From Sarcomyxa edulis (taxonomy: Eukaryota; Basidiomycota; Agaricomycetes; Agaricales; Mycenaceae): 64,000 nt of DNA. Below are positions 47,101 to 58,400 of this stretch, piece by piece. The position numbers were made by a program, and so were the translations under genes. The stretch lies in contig QUOL01000027.1 of assembly GCA_009761415.1 (NCBI GenBank), positions 186,001 through 250,000 of the forward strand. Reading direction: 5' to 3'. Under the pieces are notes generated by a model that did not search any database, was not told where the DNA came from, and saw only the letters and a list, made by a program, of their open reading frames with translations. The stretch's first letter is position 1. Each line of letters starts with the position of its first letter.

Positions 47101-50100
47101 TACTCTCTCTCGCAAAAACTTAGGGGAATTCACACAGCACAAGTCCTAACACTAGAATGACATCACATGTCTTCAATCTGACGGTCCGTTCAATTCATAG
47201 TCGTATCCGTTCTTCGTTTAATAACATTGTAGGCTATAACGCGGGACTGTGCACCGCAATCACCTAAGTCTTGTGAGTCCTGAAGCTCCGTGCGCATTGA
47301 GACGGCATGCTCTCTTCCAGTCCGGATGACAATGTGCGCTTCTCTTTTACTCCCACGTCACGCCTTGTGCGCACACTTCCTCAGGATCTTTGATGGATTA
47401 AGAATTGATTTCGCCCATTACAACCAGCATGCGTGGGCTCAGACTGAATGCTCTGATTCACTGGCTGGCCTCGCTATGGTCTAGAGCTAGTATCAAAGTG
47501 GCTTTGAAGCATGTTCATGTTGTCATAGTCTGTGCACCGATACATCCTTCTTGAGATCATGGTGGCCCCCCTTTCTCCTCACGGGCCGACCATCAGGCTT
47601 TCCGTGGGATATGCACCGAGACTCACGGCATGTCTTACACCCTGATGGTTATCTGCCCTCCGGATCCTCTCGGAAATTGTTGCTGATCATGCTTGATTCA
47701 CTAGATTAAATTTTGTTTCATTTCATCTACAAGGATAACATGTCGACGTCCGAAGTTATGTGGATGTCAGAATCCAAGTGAGTGAATCATTCAAAAACTA
47801 CTCTTTTCGAGCTCCCGCAGTCAACGTATGGTTTACGAACAGCATCCTTGCGCTTTGGGGTTCAACCATCGACTGCGCTCACACACGCAGGGGTGTAACG
47901 GGCTCTGGACTGTAGGCATGGTGTCATGCAAAATCTTATACGCATGACTGCGTTCTCGCACAAGCTTGTGCGTGTGAGGCTTCCGCCATTACATGTTATA
48001 CAGTCATTATGTGGCCAACAGTCCCGCGCCCTCGAACCTTGTGTTGGGTATGTGCGCGACATCGATGGCTGGAACGCTCTGCATCGTCCGAAATCAAGTT
48101 TCTCTTCTATTTTTGCCAAGCTTGGCATACATTCTTGACTGTTTTATCACCGTTCTAACATCCTACGTGGGATTATCACTGCTTCAAAGCATGTTGCGGC
48201 TTGGACTGGCTTGTCAACTTAATGAATTAACAAGTCTTGGACACTTCGGGAACCCTTTGTCCCGCCCTCGTTTCACCCCTTCATTCTCTTCGATTGACCG
48301 TTGTTTCTCATGTGTTGACTGACTTACTGGAGAACGTTTCTCCGAGAAAACCCATTATAATCGAAACTCGCGAGGATCGTCCGAGGCATCGACGGCGTAT
48401 TCACTCTCCAGCATTCGAACCCAACTCGGGTATCATCGTTCGGCATCTCAAGGTCCAAAATATCACTATTCTTGACACTGTCGAATGGCATGTAGTAGAG
48501 GCCGGAAATTCTCGTCTGTTTTTGGTGCTCGGGCCCCAGCTTGGCGAAACGGAGAAATAGCGCTTACTCGACTACCGTGAGCCGTCGATTTCTCCAATAT
48601 TTACTTGGCATACGGCTTTCTTTGTTGATTTCTGTGAGCAGAGATTTTGTAGTTTTTCCTAATGGCTGAACTTGAATCTTGCTCTATTGCCTACGAGTAT
48701 GCACTTCTTGTCTTTGATGTACCACAGGAATTTACTCGGAGGTGCAAGCTAGCGAACATGAGGAACTTCTTGTCTGGGTCTGGGGTTCCTGTTCGGCCGA
48801 TCCCTGTACTTAGCAGATACAACAACGTGAATGACTTCTGGGTGGTTACGCTGGCACATTATTTGGGGAGATTACAGTCTCAGCCTAGTCTCGTATGATC
48901 CATGATTTCGGAGCCACTAGCGGTTCGTCTTTTTTTGACTCTAACTCGACTCTAAGTCAATTGAATGTTGATCCCTGCTCCGGCCAGCCACTCACTCGAC
49001 GTGAGAGAGAGTATTCAAGGTATATAGTATAACTTTTGTTTTGGAGTGTTACTTGTGCGTACGTGGAGCTGAGTCTCTTTCAAGCGAATATTGCATCATT
49101 CTATCTGTTGCCTACTGTATACATCCGCGAGTCTATCCCAGAAATTGGAAGGCTTTGACTCGACGGGTCGTGGCTTTCATGACACTGTAGTGTAGTGTAA
49201 TGTACCTGATTAAGGGATCCTACAGTTGTCTCTCAGTGGCTCCTGGGAGTTCTAAGAATCCTGTGATCGCCTTCGCCGTGGGCTCGGTTGCTGGTCAGTT
49301 GGAGTACTGGAAATTTATTGTTTTACCGGTATAACCTCTGACTTTGCTGTATCTCAACGGACATTGGACGATACCGCAACAGTGCCCATGGACCAGATAG
49401 AATGCTGCGACTCTATTTGGGAGCCGTCGAAGAGCTGAGACTCGCATGGACCGAAAGTGTTCCAAAAGATATTGGGAATTTAGCATGAAATTGACCCAAA
49501 GGGTAGGTGAAAATTTATCCTGATGAAGAGTAGAGACACTTTATCAGTCACGGTAGCCAAGGTTGGAAGCAATGTGGCTTGCGACGTCATTGAGACCGTG
49601 GTATTCGGCAATTGCAATCTTATCACCCCGCATTCGTTATCTGATTATGAGCTGCCTGTTTGATGTCCACATGCCCTACGTCTTACCAATGGGTCAACGC
49701 ACAAATTGCGAATTGACAGTCACATATTAGACAGCGTGTACAAGCCTCCCGGTGATCGTGGTGCTGTACGTGGGATGGGCTACGCAGTCAGGGAACAAAG
49801 AACCGACAGATAGGATGTGCGCGATTGTTGAGACGGTAGATCGCGACACTACGCTTCTAGCTTTTCATCGCCCCCAATGCGAGACGATGGGGCTAATACC
49901 AAGTGTAGACAGAGATCTGGTATTCGCCATATGTGATACACGTCCGAGCGCCGGAGCCACCATCGTAGTGGTATAGAGAGCGTGCTCTATCTGGCACCTT
50001 CCGGAATTCCATTCCTGAGAAACGATGTTACTGCAGATCTAGTTAGGACGCTGGTTGTCTCACCATTGCGTTGTTCTTTCGGATCAAGAAACAACCGTGG

Positions 50101-50269
50101 CCATAACCATTTTCGGACAGGTAGAAGAAGGAGAACATGTGATACCGGTGACTTTATGTTAATTAAAGTTGAAAGATCGTTGAATTCCCGTGCGTATGTA
50201 GCGAGGACGACAGGTAGTACTCACTTCAGTCCGTTTTGTTCGGTATCAGGTAGCTCGTTGAGATCTGGC

Positions 50270-50301
50270 ATTGAGCCACCATCAGATATCAGTGGCTCAA
50301 T
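50270..50301. repeat. hairpin, 10-bp perfect stem and 12-nt loop
   Basis: ATTGAGCCAC pairs with GTGGCTCAAT around CATCAGATATCA. It lies in the gene-poor region and no function is visible. Confidence 0.8.
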
Positions 50302-51257
50302 CGCATCAACGATTTCACACTAATCAGTGCAGTCGAGATACCAAGCGAGCTCGAGGTGGATCAGTCAAGTATTGATTGAGTGTAGGCGTGGTCGATTTCT
50401 GCCAGAAGCGGTTTGGACTACATTTTGTCGTGGGCAGATTGAGCGAACGGATGTCGAATTATGGGTATAACTGAGTCAAATACCTGTATGCAGTAGTGGT
50501 GCCGGCGTCTAGGTGACCGGAGGCCAAATTTCTGCGGCCTCAGAGAGAACGCATGTAAGTACGATGCAAGGCGCATCGGCGTCAGTTGACACGAATTGTG
50601 ATGAATAACCTTTAGGATTTATAATTACATGCCGAAATGGAGATTGTATAGTGGCTGCGACAGGTCTCAGGAGATAGTACAGGATGGCTGGAATATAGAC
50701 CGTGGGCGACCGCGTAGAACGGACTGTCCTGGAGAGCTCCTGAGTAAGGGTCGGCGAGGGCAAGGAAGGGTTGGAGAAAGCTAAAAAGGGCCTACAGCAT
50801 GTCCATGAACGTGTACGGTCTCGAGTGCACTTGGCCTCGTATCTGTGGGAAGAGGTGAATCTTGGCTCCAAATTCTAGACTCCCAAGAGCTTCTTGCGGG
50901 GATAGGTTGGATCTAGTGAGTGTATTCAAATACCAGACATACAGGTACCAGGACAGTTACAAGTTCGAGCTTAAAGACGAAATCAGGGCTGATCAGAGAG
51001 GCAAGGAACGCGTACCAATTCATCGATAGATATTTATCCAATGCAGGACTTCCCCATCCAAAACCAGAAGCCCAGACATGGTCGTTCGTAGCAAGTCGAT
51101 GGCAAGTACGCGCCTGGGATACGCCACTAGCGCTCGCTGGCAGTCGGGCGCTTAGGCGTGGGAACGTCTTACGTTAGCGCGCCTGTTGAGGTGGTTGCTG
51201 TCGTCGACGGTCTCCAAGCACACTGAGCGCAACGTCGAGCCCGGAATCTATCTCCAA

Positions 51258-54043
51258 ATGCCTATCAAACATCTCGAAAGTAAGATTCAGCTCATGTTCT
51301 TCCTTTCTGATCTTTGAACCAGACAGAAAGTCTGAGAAATTCGCTAACATTTATTATTTGAACTCGCGAACTCATCAGACTATCTCCTCGAACGAAAACA
51401 CCTGCAGACTCTTCCTCTATCCGTTCTTTCAGACTCGCGTCTAGGCATAGATGCATCCTATTATCTTCAATTATTGACCGACAACCCACCATCCCGAGAG
51501 CCCCTTCTCGCAGCGACTGGCGGTCTTCCTCTCGCTCTCACGCAACGAATCGAATCAGACTTACGCACGCTCGAAAGACTACGCATCAAACCCGTGTTTG
51601 TCTTTCCTGGTTTAATTCCTAATAAACGGTGGAAGCAGCACCACCATTTGGAACACAATGAAGCCTGTAGAGACAGGAGAGATGCATGGTCAAAGTACGA
51701 GGCAGGTCAGGAAGAGGCAGCCACAAAACTGTTTGAAGGCAGGAGTAGTTTCGCTCAGTGGGACTTATGGAGAATGGTTCTGCGGATCTTCAGGCATAGG
51801 AATGTTGAGTTTATCATCGCGCCATACGTGGCTTGGGCTCAGGTTCGCAGTCATGATGGTCATCTTATCTCTCATCAACTTACGCATCTCGATATCTAGC
51901 TAATATACCTACAACGTCATCAAAAGTCCTACATTCATGCAATGTTCGGACCGACCGATGCATTGCTCTATCCTGGTGTAGACAAATTGATTACCTCTCT
52001 GGATCTCGCGTCTCCTACTCCTTCGTTCACCTTCACGTCGAAGAGGAGCATTGTTTCTGACCTTGGTGTTTCTGAAGACCAATTCCTGGATATCGGAATT
52101 CTCGTGGGCTTCGATCACTCTCCTCCATTCCCTCCGACGATACATGAACAGGCCTTGAAAGCGACTGTCGATATGGTAAAATATTACAAGTCTGGTCATG
52201 CCGCTGTTTCTGCTTTCGCCGACCATCCTGCCGTGAAGTCAATTCAATATGTCGATCATTACGCTAGGACGCGTTCGATGATCAAATATTCCTTAATTCT
52301 TTCCTCCGAGGGAACTGTCTTGCCACTTCCTCTCGCCATCACAACTCCTGGACATCCCAATCACCATCCTCATCACCCCACAGCTGCCGACATTCCCCAG
52401 GACTTGCACGAGATCTTCACGTACCGGCTTCCGGATGAAATCTATTTCTATCTTTCTCGTGGACTTCTTGGTCCTCAAGCTCTTGTTTGGCTCACCACCG
52501 GACAAATCGTGGAAAGCCCTCCATTGGACAACGGAGAAACTACCGAGTATAAACGCTTCGTGAAGGAGGTCATCACAGATGGACAGACCGGGCCTCGGGC
52601 CACTGCTCTGGCTCTCATCAGTAGTGTCTGCCATAGCTTTTGGTTGAATCGCAAGGTCAGCGGGTTCTTTTGGTTCGAACAACCGGCACTCCACAACCAA
52701 AAGAATGTCCTTCATAATTCTACTCAAACGGTACAACTCGCCGAACGAGTAGCTGGCTGGAACGTCACATATGCCGTGGTGGAGGAGGAACTTAGGAGGC
52801 AAAATGTGAGTCAAGTGATATGACGTTTTCATCTTCAGCTTTCATTGACTTTCATTTAGTCTTCTACTATTGACTTTGCGCTGTGTTTGGGTGCGACAGC
52901 GAGCGAAAGGCTCGCGGCACGGACGAAAGCGAAAGGAAGTCTCCCACAATCACCACTCGAGAAAAAGGATGAGGTAGTTGCCAACGTCATCTGGCGTTTC
53001 TTGGAATTGCGAGGGTAAGTCATGGTTCGTGATCTTCTCACATGGCTCCAAAAATCTGAGACACTGTTTTCCGTAGGTTTTTGCTGAATTCTCATACGCA
53101 CTCTCCGCTTGCCCGTGCAATGTATACAGCTATCAAACAGGCCCGGCTGAATGACAAGTTCCAAGATCCTTTATATCTGTTCCTAGAGCTCGTCAGGGCG
53201 GGAGTCATGCACGGACATCTTTGGTCCGGTAGGGCGTTCAGTGGCGGACCTAGTTTTGGTACAGGCAAGTCAAACTTCCCACGGATACATTGGCGTGTAC
53301 TGATGTTATATCCCCTTATGCGCCACCAGATGATGAAAAATCAAGTATGCTCCTAGTTATGAGGGTGCTTAGCATTGTTCCGTTGAACTTCAAGGTGCGC
53401 CTCAGCTCCGTTGGGCATGACTATGATGATGAGTTTGACCAAGTCTGACCATCTGTTCCCTCGTATAGGCTCAGCCATGGTCCGCCCCGTTGTCACGGGA
53501 ACTTCTGGTCTTCAACTCGTTCGTACGGTCCCTCACCCGAGCCCTCCGAACTCTCCTTGAAGTAACTTCGCTGAATATGCTACTCCGGTCTGACGCGCGC
53601 CGCGCTCGGGACGACCTTTTGGACATCACACTTTCCCTCCCCTTCCAAACGGAGGTGAATACCGGATTTGGAGTTCTGGCTAAAGTATACCTCGACGCCC
53701 TCACACACATCAACAACCGTACGAGGGTTCGAGACCCCAATGCAGAGGGCGTCAAGGAGGCGAAGGCTATGGCTCTTGAGATATGCGAGGAGACCTTCCC
53801 TGGCGTCAAGTATCCAAAATCGGAGGTGGAACGAGGGTTCCGATTCTGGGACGTGGTAAGTTTCTTTGTTATAATTTTCTCTTTCATCTTTCATATTGAA
53901 TTCGTGTCCTAAACTGTCTAACAACTTCCCACTTTTAGGCGCTTACGGCCATGCGGCAGCTTCATTCGGAGGGCTCCGTCTTGCGAGAGCTGATTGATCA
54001 ATTTGAAGCAGCTGAAGCCTGGCTGGCGCCAATGCGCCCTTGA
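51258..54043 (+). CDS. MKT1: MKT1 post-transcriptional regulator (XPG-nuclease fold)
   Basis: Eight exons, 51258..51279, 51379..51842, 51900..52805, 52860..53014, 53077..53264, 53330..53394, 53469..53855 and 53939..54043, encode 763 residues. The N-terminal XPG-like domain has LGIDASYYLQLL, RIKPVFVFPGLIPNKRW, EFIIAPYVAWAQL and MFGPTDALLYPGVDKLI. The XPG-I region has SDLGVSEDQFLDIGILVGFD. Mkt1-specific C-terminal parts include QNVS/RQNSSTIDFALCLG, LVRAGVMHGHLWSGRAFSGG and FVRSLTRALRTLLEVTS. In yeast Mkt1 binds Pbp1 and controls translation or stability of selected mRNAs, including nuclear-encoded mitochondrial messages. Intron 5 (53265..53329) starts GC (ACAG|GCAAGT), a GC-AG intron demanded by the frame. 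No frame breaks. Confidence 0.93.
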
Positions 54044-54640
54044 AGAAAGACACCGTGACCTGGCTGAAAGGATAATTCCCCGTATGATCTACGACCGGGT
54101 GGCTTGGTTGATGATGACGGTTGTTTTGAGACTGGGTTTCTTGCTGGTGTGTGTGTTCTCGTCTGTAGGGAATGTTGAGATATTTTTGGGATTGAGCCAA
54201 CAAAGGATACATGCTGTCATCTCTCGAGCTAGACCAAACCCGGATGAGAAGTTACGACGATGGGAAAGATGGGAACTACGAATAGCTGCGAACGGCCTGA
54301 GAGAATTATGAGGAAGTGTTGACTGTTAATGGAATCCGATAATCGGCTAGAACGGATCTCGTTTTTCGCGTGTCTCTTGAATCTGTAAAAGGAATCAAAA
54401 GACTATGGGAAAATCTCGACGGATGGGATCTCGCTTGATGTCGCAGATTCCGTGCGGATCGATCTCCAGGACATCTCTTCCCTTTCGACTACTTTTTTTT
54501 TTGGCTATGCCATCCCGTTCGAATTCACGGTTCGACTACAAAATGCATGTCATTCGCGTGGCAGACTTCCCTCTTATTTAAATTCCACCCATCCTCGTCC
54601 TCGTATATTCGTACCCGTCCCTTCCTTTGTCGGTCTCCAG
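54044..54640. other. intergenic, promoter of the zinc-finger gene
   Basis: A T9 tract lies near 54490, and TTATTTAAATT, TATA-like, at about 54573-54583, some 60 bp before the next ATG. The upstream part of this frame is open but was not taken as coding. Confidence 0.5.
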
Positions 54641-55498
54641 ATGTTCGAGTATAACCCAATGCTAGTACCTACTACCCTCTCGAATCCTCCCATCTCTTTC
54701 GCTTCGCCAGAACTGCTCATGCACCATAATGACCAGAGCAAGGTCGCTTCGGGCCACCTATACTATCGTCAACAACATACCGTTCAAATCATCCAACTAG
54801 TCGAGGGTCCCCCGCCACCCCCTCGCCACATCACCTCTGTGATTAATTCGAGCTCGTTGGCGTCCTCGTCATCCTCATGTCCTTACTCTTCAGAAGATGA
54901 GTCGGAATCCGATTCGTCGCCATCTGACGGAGAGGATGAGTCCGCATGCTCTTCATATTGCTCCTCGGACATGCCTTCGGAACATCATCCCGAGCTTCCT
55001 TCGACAACTGGCGAGCAGAGTTCGCTCAGAGCAGAAGCATCCGATACATACTCCATTCGGATGAAACGTATCCTTGCATGGCGAGAGAATTTCTCGACAC
55101 ATATGGCTGCGACTTTATCTGGCACTAGTCTGTATCCTAGCGTCATTTTTGACAATGATCACAGAACTAATCCTTTTGTCTAGATGCTTTGCTTTCGTCT
55201 CCACTGAAACGAAAACTTGATATTGATGAAATTGACGACGACTCTGTGAGATTCATATGTTTTCCCTTCTATTTTCTCCACAATGACTTACCGGCGTCAT
55301 ATATGATAGGTCTCGCAGTCATCGAAACGATCACGGTCTCATGGCGGAGCAAGCTCGAGTTCAAGCTCGCTTGACCCGCTCTCCTGTCCTGCGTGCGACA
55401 GATCTTTTTCCACGCGACAAAGCCTCCGAAAGCATGGACTCCAGTCTGCCCAAGCGAACGAGGCATGCTGTGTAGCCGTGGAGTATGCCTTTGAGTAA
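54641..55498 (+). CDS. protein with C-terminal C2H2-type zinc finger, 245 aa
   Basis: Exons 54641..55127, 55184..55245 and 55310..55498 (56- and 64-nt introns) encode 245 residues. The start MFEYNPMLVP was chosen because the ATG follows a C/T-rich leader and the upstream frame is low quality. The middle is Ser/Asp/Glu-rich, followed by RMKRILAWRENFSTHMAATL and LLSSPLKRKLDIDEIDDDS. The C-terminus is CPACDRSFSTRQSLRKHGLQ, then ANEACCVAVEYAFE. The CxxC and the following H belong to a C2H2-like finger, but a Cys pair takes the place of the second His. Likely a nuclear DNA- or protein-binding factor of a fungal-specific family (inference). Confidence 0.75.
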
Positions 55499-58400
55499 AA
55501 AAAAAACAACAAAGGGTTTCGCATACTTACTCTCTACACCACCATACTGCGCTGTACGCGCCGGCTCGCCACAGTCGCATACGACACGACGGGGATCACG
55601 ACAACGATGTCATTCACATCATCCCCACACACCCCACGACGACCCACGATATATTACACGCCTTCCATCGGCGTACAACATCGCGTCTCCCCTTAATGAA
55701 TCCCCTTCCCGCTCGCCGACTACACATCGTATTATATAACAGCAAGTAAATATTCTGCACGCCTTTACAATATATTCTACCTTATTCACTTCGTATACAT
55801 ATAATTACCAAGTATTGTACATATACCACACCACGCATCCGTTACATAGTTGAAATCACACATTGGTGGTTGCTCCTTCTTCTGGATTCTGGCGGTGGTC
55901 CCTTGACACTTGGCACCAGACCACGACTGGGCCGCATCGAGGCTAGGAAGTTCTGTGAAAGCATCTTGTCCATGGGAATACGACGGACGCTCGTGCGAGC
56001 CGACTGAGGCATGCATGAGAAACATTGGAGCTCCAAACGAGCTGAGAGCGGTGCGACGTGGGAGGGGGCACCCCGGATTCTTTTACCACTGCCAGCCAGG
56101 CCAGAACTCAACCCAAAGAAGGCTGTACACAACTTTAAAAGAATAGCGTTGAGAGAAAAGAAGAGCTTCTCACGTCCAGAACGGAGCTTGCGGAGGGAGT
56201 AACTAATGGGCACTGTGCGGAGACACACACACACACTGATTTCATCGATTGAAAGTGGTTGTATATAAATAATGACAGGATGATGCCTGGCTGGGCGGGT
56301 GGACGCAGCACTCGGTGTACACGCCTTTCAGTATACCGAGCTGGACGTCTCAGCGACGTTACCCCGCAGGACCACCTCATCCGGGGTTAGTCCGTCCAAG
56401 GTAACTATTAATGATCATGATCGGTGCAGAGCGTGAGTAGCCAAATGTGAGGAATATTGGTCTTTGTACTGAAGACGTCGCACTCACGATGCGGGGAAGC
56501 ATAGAAGCAGTAGTTAGGAGGAGGAGATTCCCCGCAACAACAGCGAGATACCCACGACGTTCAAGGATATCAATTAGATTCCTCACGCACGTACGCAAAT
56601 TTGGTGAATACTGTTCCTCGGACTGGGGAACGGGGGTGTTGCAATCAGCGAAGAATGGAGAAGGGATGTAAAAGATGATTTCGTTCGTCGGGGCTGACAG
56701 AGGTTCGTTTACGTCGACCGACGCTGAGAGCGCTCGTAGTCGGATTCGGACCGTGACCTGAGAGGATGTCGACAAAAGGGATCATTGAAAGCGCTCCTGG
56801 AGTCTCGGACTGGCTGGATATGTTTAGTTCACGGATTTGATTCCCTGAGATCGTAAAGTCTATATAGTTGCCGTTAAACCACCTCTTGCTATCGGTAACC
56901 AAATTAAAAAGGAATGCTTGAGACTCAGGTGACAGCCCCGAGGGAAACGGCCAGCAAGCCTTTGTGCTCAAAGGAGGGGGTTTGAGCGATAATAAAGGTC
57001 ACCAGGACCTTGCTGCTCTGAGTCTGTGGTTTGATTGTGAGACTGATAGGTACGAAGACAGGTTGATGTCTTACCTGCCACTGCTCCTAGGTGCCACCAG
57101 CCTGTGAACCGCGGCTGGTGAATTAGATGAATTCGCTGCTTCCAAGCTAGCACCGAAACTCAGATGCTTCAAGGAAGTGTAAATTCATGGCGAAATTTCC
57201 AGGAAGCCAAGTCGTCTGGAGAATTCAACTAGGATGGCTTCGAGATGAGAACGGAGAAAGAAAGGAAAAATTGCGGACGGTCGCGGTTACCAGTCACGTG
57301 TGATCAAAATGTTATCGCCGGCTTGCCGCTTGCCTCGACTCGGAGCGCTCGAAGGCTCCCTCTATAGCTAGCTCGCCACTGCCAGCTCTTGTTCTGGTAA
57401 CAATATTCGTGATTTTATGATCTCACGCATGCATCCTATGGCCATATGCATGTCGACATGGCATTGAACGAGTCGATGATCGTTCTTGCTGGCAGAACGT
57501 TACGCTGGCGTTTTCAAACCACATGCAGATGGAGCATAGACGTTTGGGCGGTCGTTTGGCCTGCCAACCACTATCCCACTAACCCATCCCTGGCTTCGGA
57601 CAAATTCAGCACCCGTGGCAAGTAAATGTAAATGATACCTTCAAAGTCACACTTTCCTTCATGGAGCTTTCAGGCTTATTCGCGCTCTTCACGCACTAGG
57701 AAAGCACCCTAAACAAACGCGAGAAGGTAATGTTCGGGGTGATGATCACAATCAAGGACTTGGGACTCAAAGTACTCATTTTGGAATATTCAAGGTTCGG
57801 ACGAGGCGACTGTCCCCGTTCTTGCTCGCTTCTGCTGAGCGTACTTCACTGCTTCTCATCGGTCTGTCCCCGTCATTCTTGCACTTTGAACTCGATACTC
57901 ACACCCTTACTGTCATCGTTCTCGATATTCTCTATCCAGATAAATATATCTTCGCCTCACTGACGCATGATCATGGTCACCGATGCTTATCGCACATCGC
58001 AGCTCCCTTACTGCTACGTATGCAGGTCAACATGGCGCGAGTTCTAGATCCGCCCAAGCTACTAAAGTCTCAGGTAAGGTCTTCTATCTATGTTCATAAG
58101 CTGTCAGTCACAGCTTCAATTTTATTTCGACTCTTCCTCGCCGTCTCGGGCGTGTACGGGTCTTTTTATGCAAAATACCCATGGGAATCACACAAGAACA
58201 CATAGCCCCATTCTTGGCTCTCAACCGCACGGGTTCCTCTCACAGTCAACTCAACTCTCAGCCCACGCTCATCATACCGTATACTGGTACTTATCACCCT
58301 TCGGTTCTCCGAACCTCCGAGGCTAAGCACTGAGCTCGTTTCGTTACTTTCATCACTATTTTTGGGAACGACGCGAGTTACACCGTCACCCTACTAGGCC

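Larger units (their letters stand above)
43156..51257. other. 8.1 kb gene-poor stretch
   Basis: The first about 750 bp are pyrimidine-rich and hold a 248-codon frame (43177..43923) that reads as simple Ser/Leu/Phe sequence. I take it as 3' UTR or simple sequence. From 43.9 to 51.2 kb there are only frames under 155 codons, with no domain. A 75-codon frame at 49752 (RMCAIVETVDRDTTLLAFHR) has coding-like composition but no partner exon. There is one perfect 24-bp palindrome and one 10-bp-stem hairpin. No transposon ends or RT/transposase motifs were found. Confidence 0.45.

Noticed and set aside
48413..48440. tRNA B-box-like word ATTCGAACCC on the reverse strand
   Set aside because: No matching A box, acceptor stem or anticodon arm at the right distance; no tRNA could be folded.
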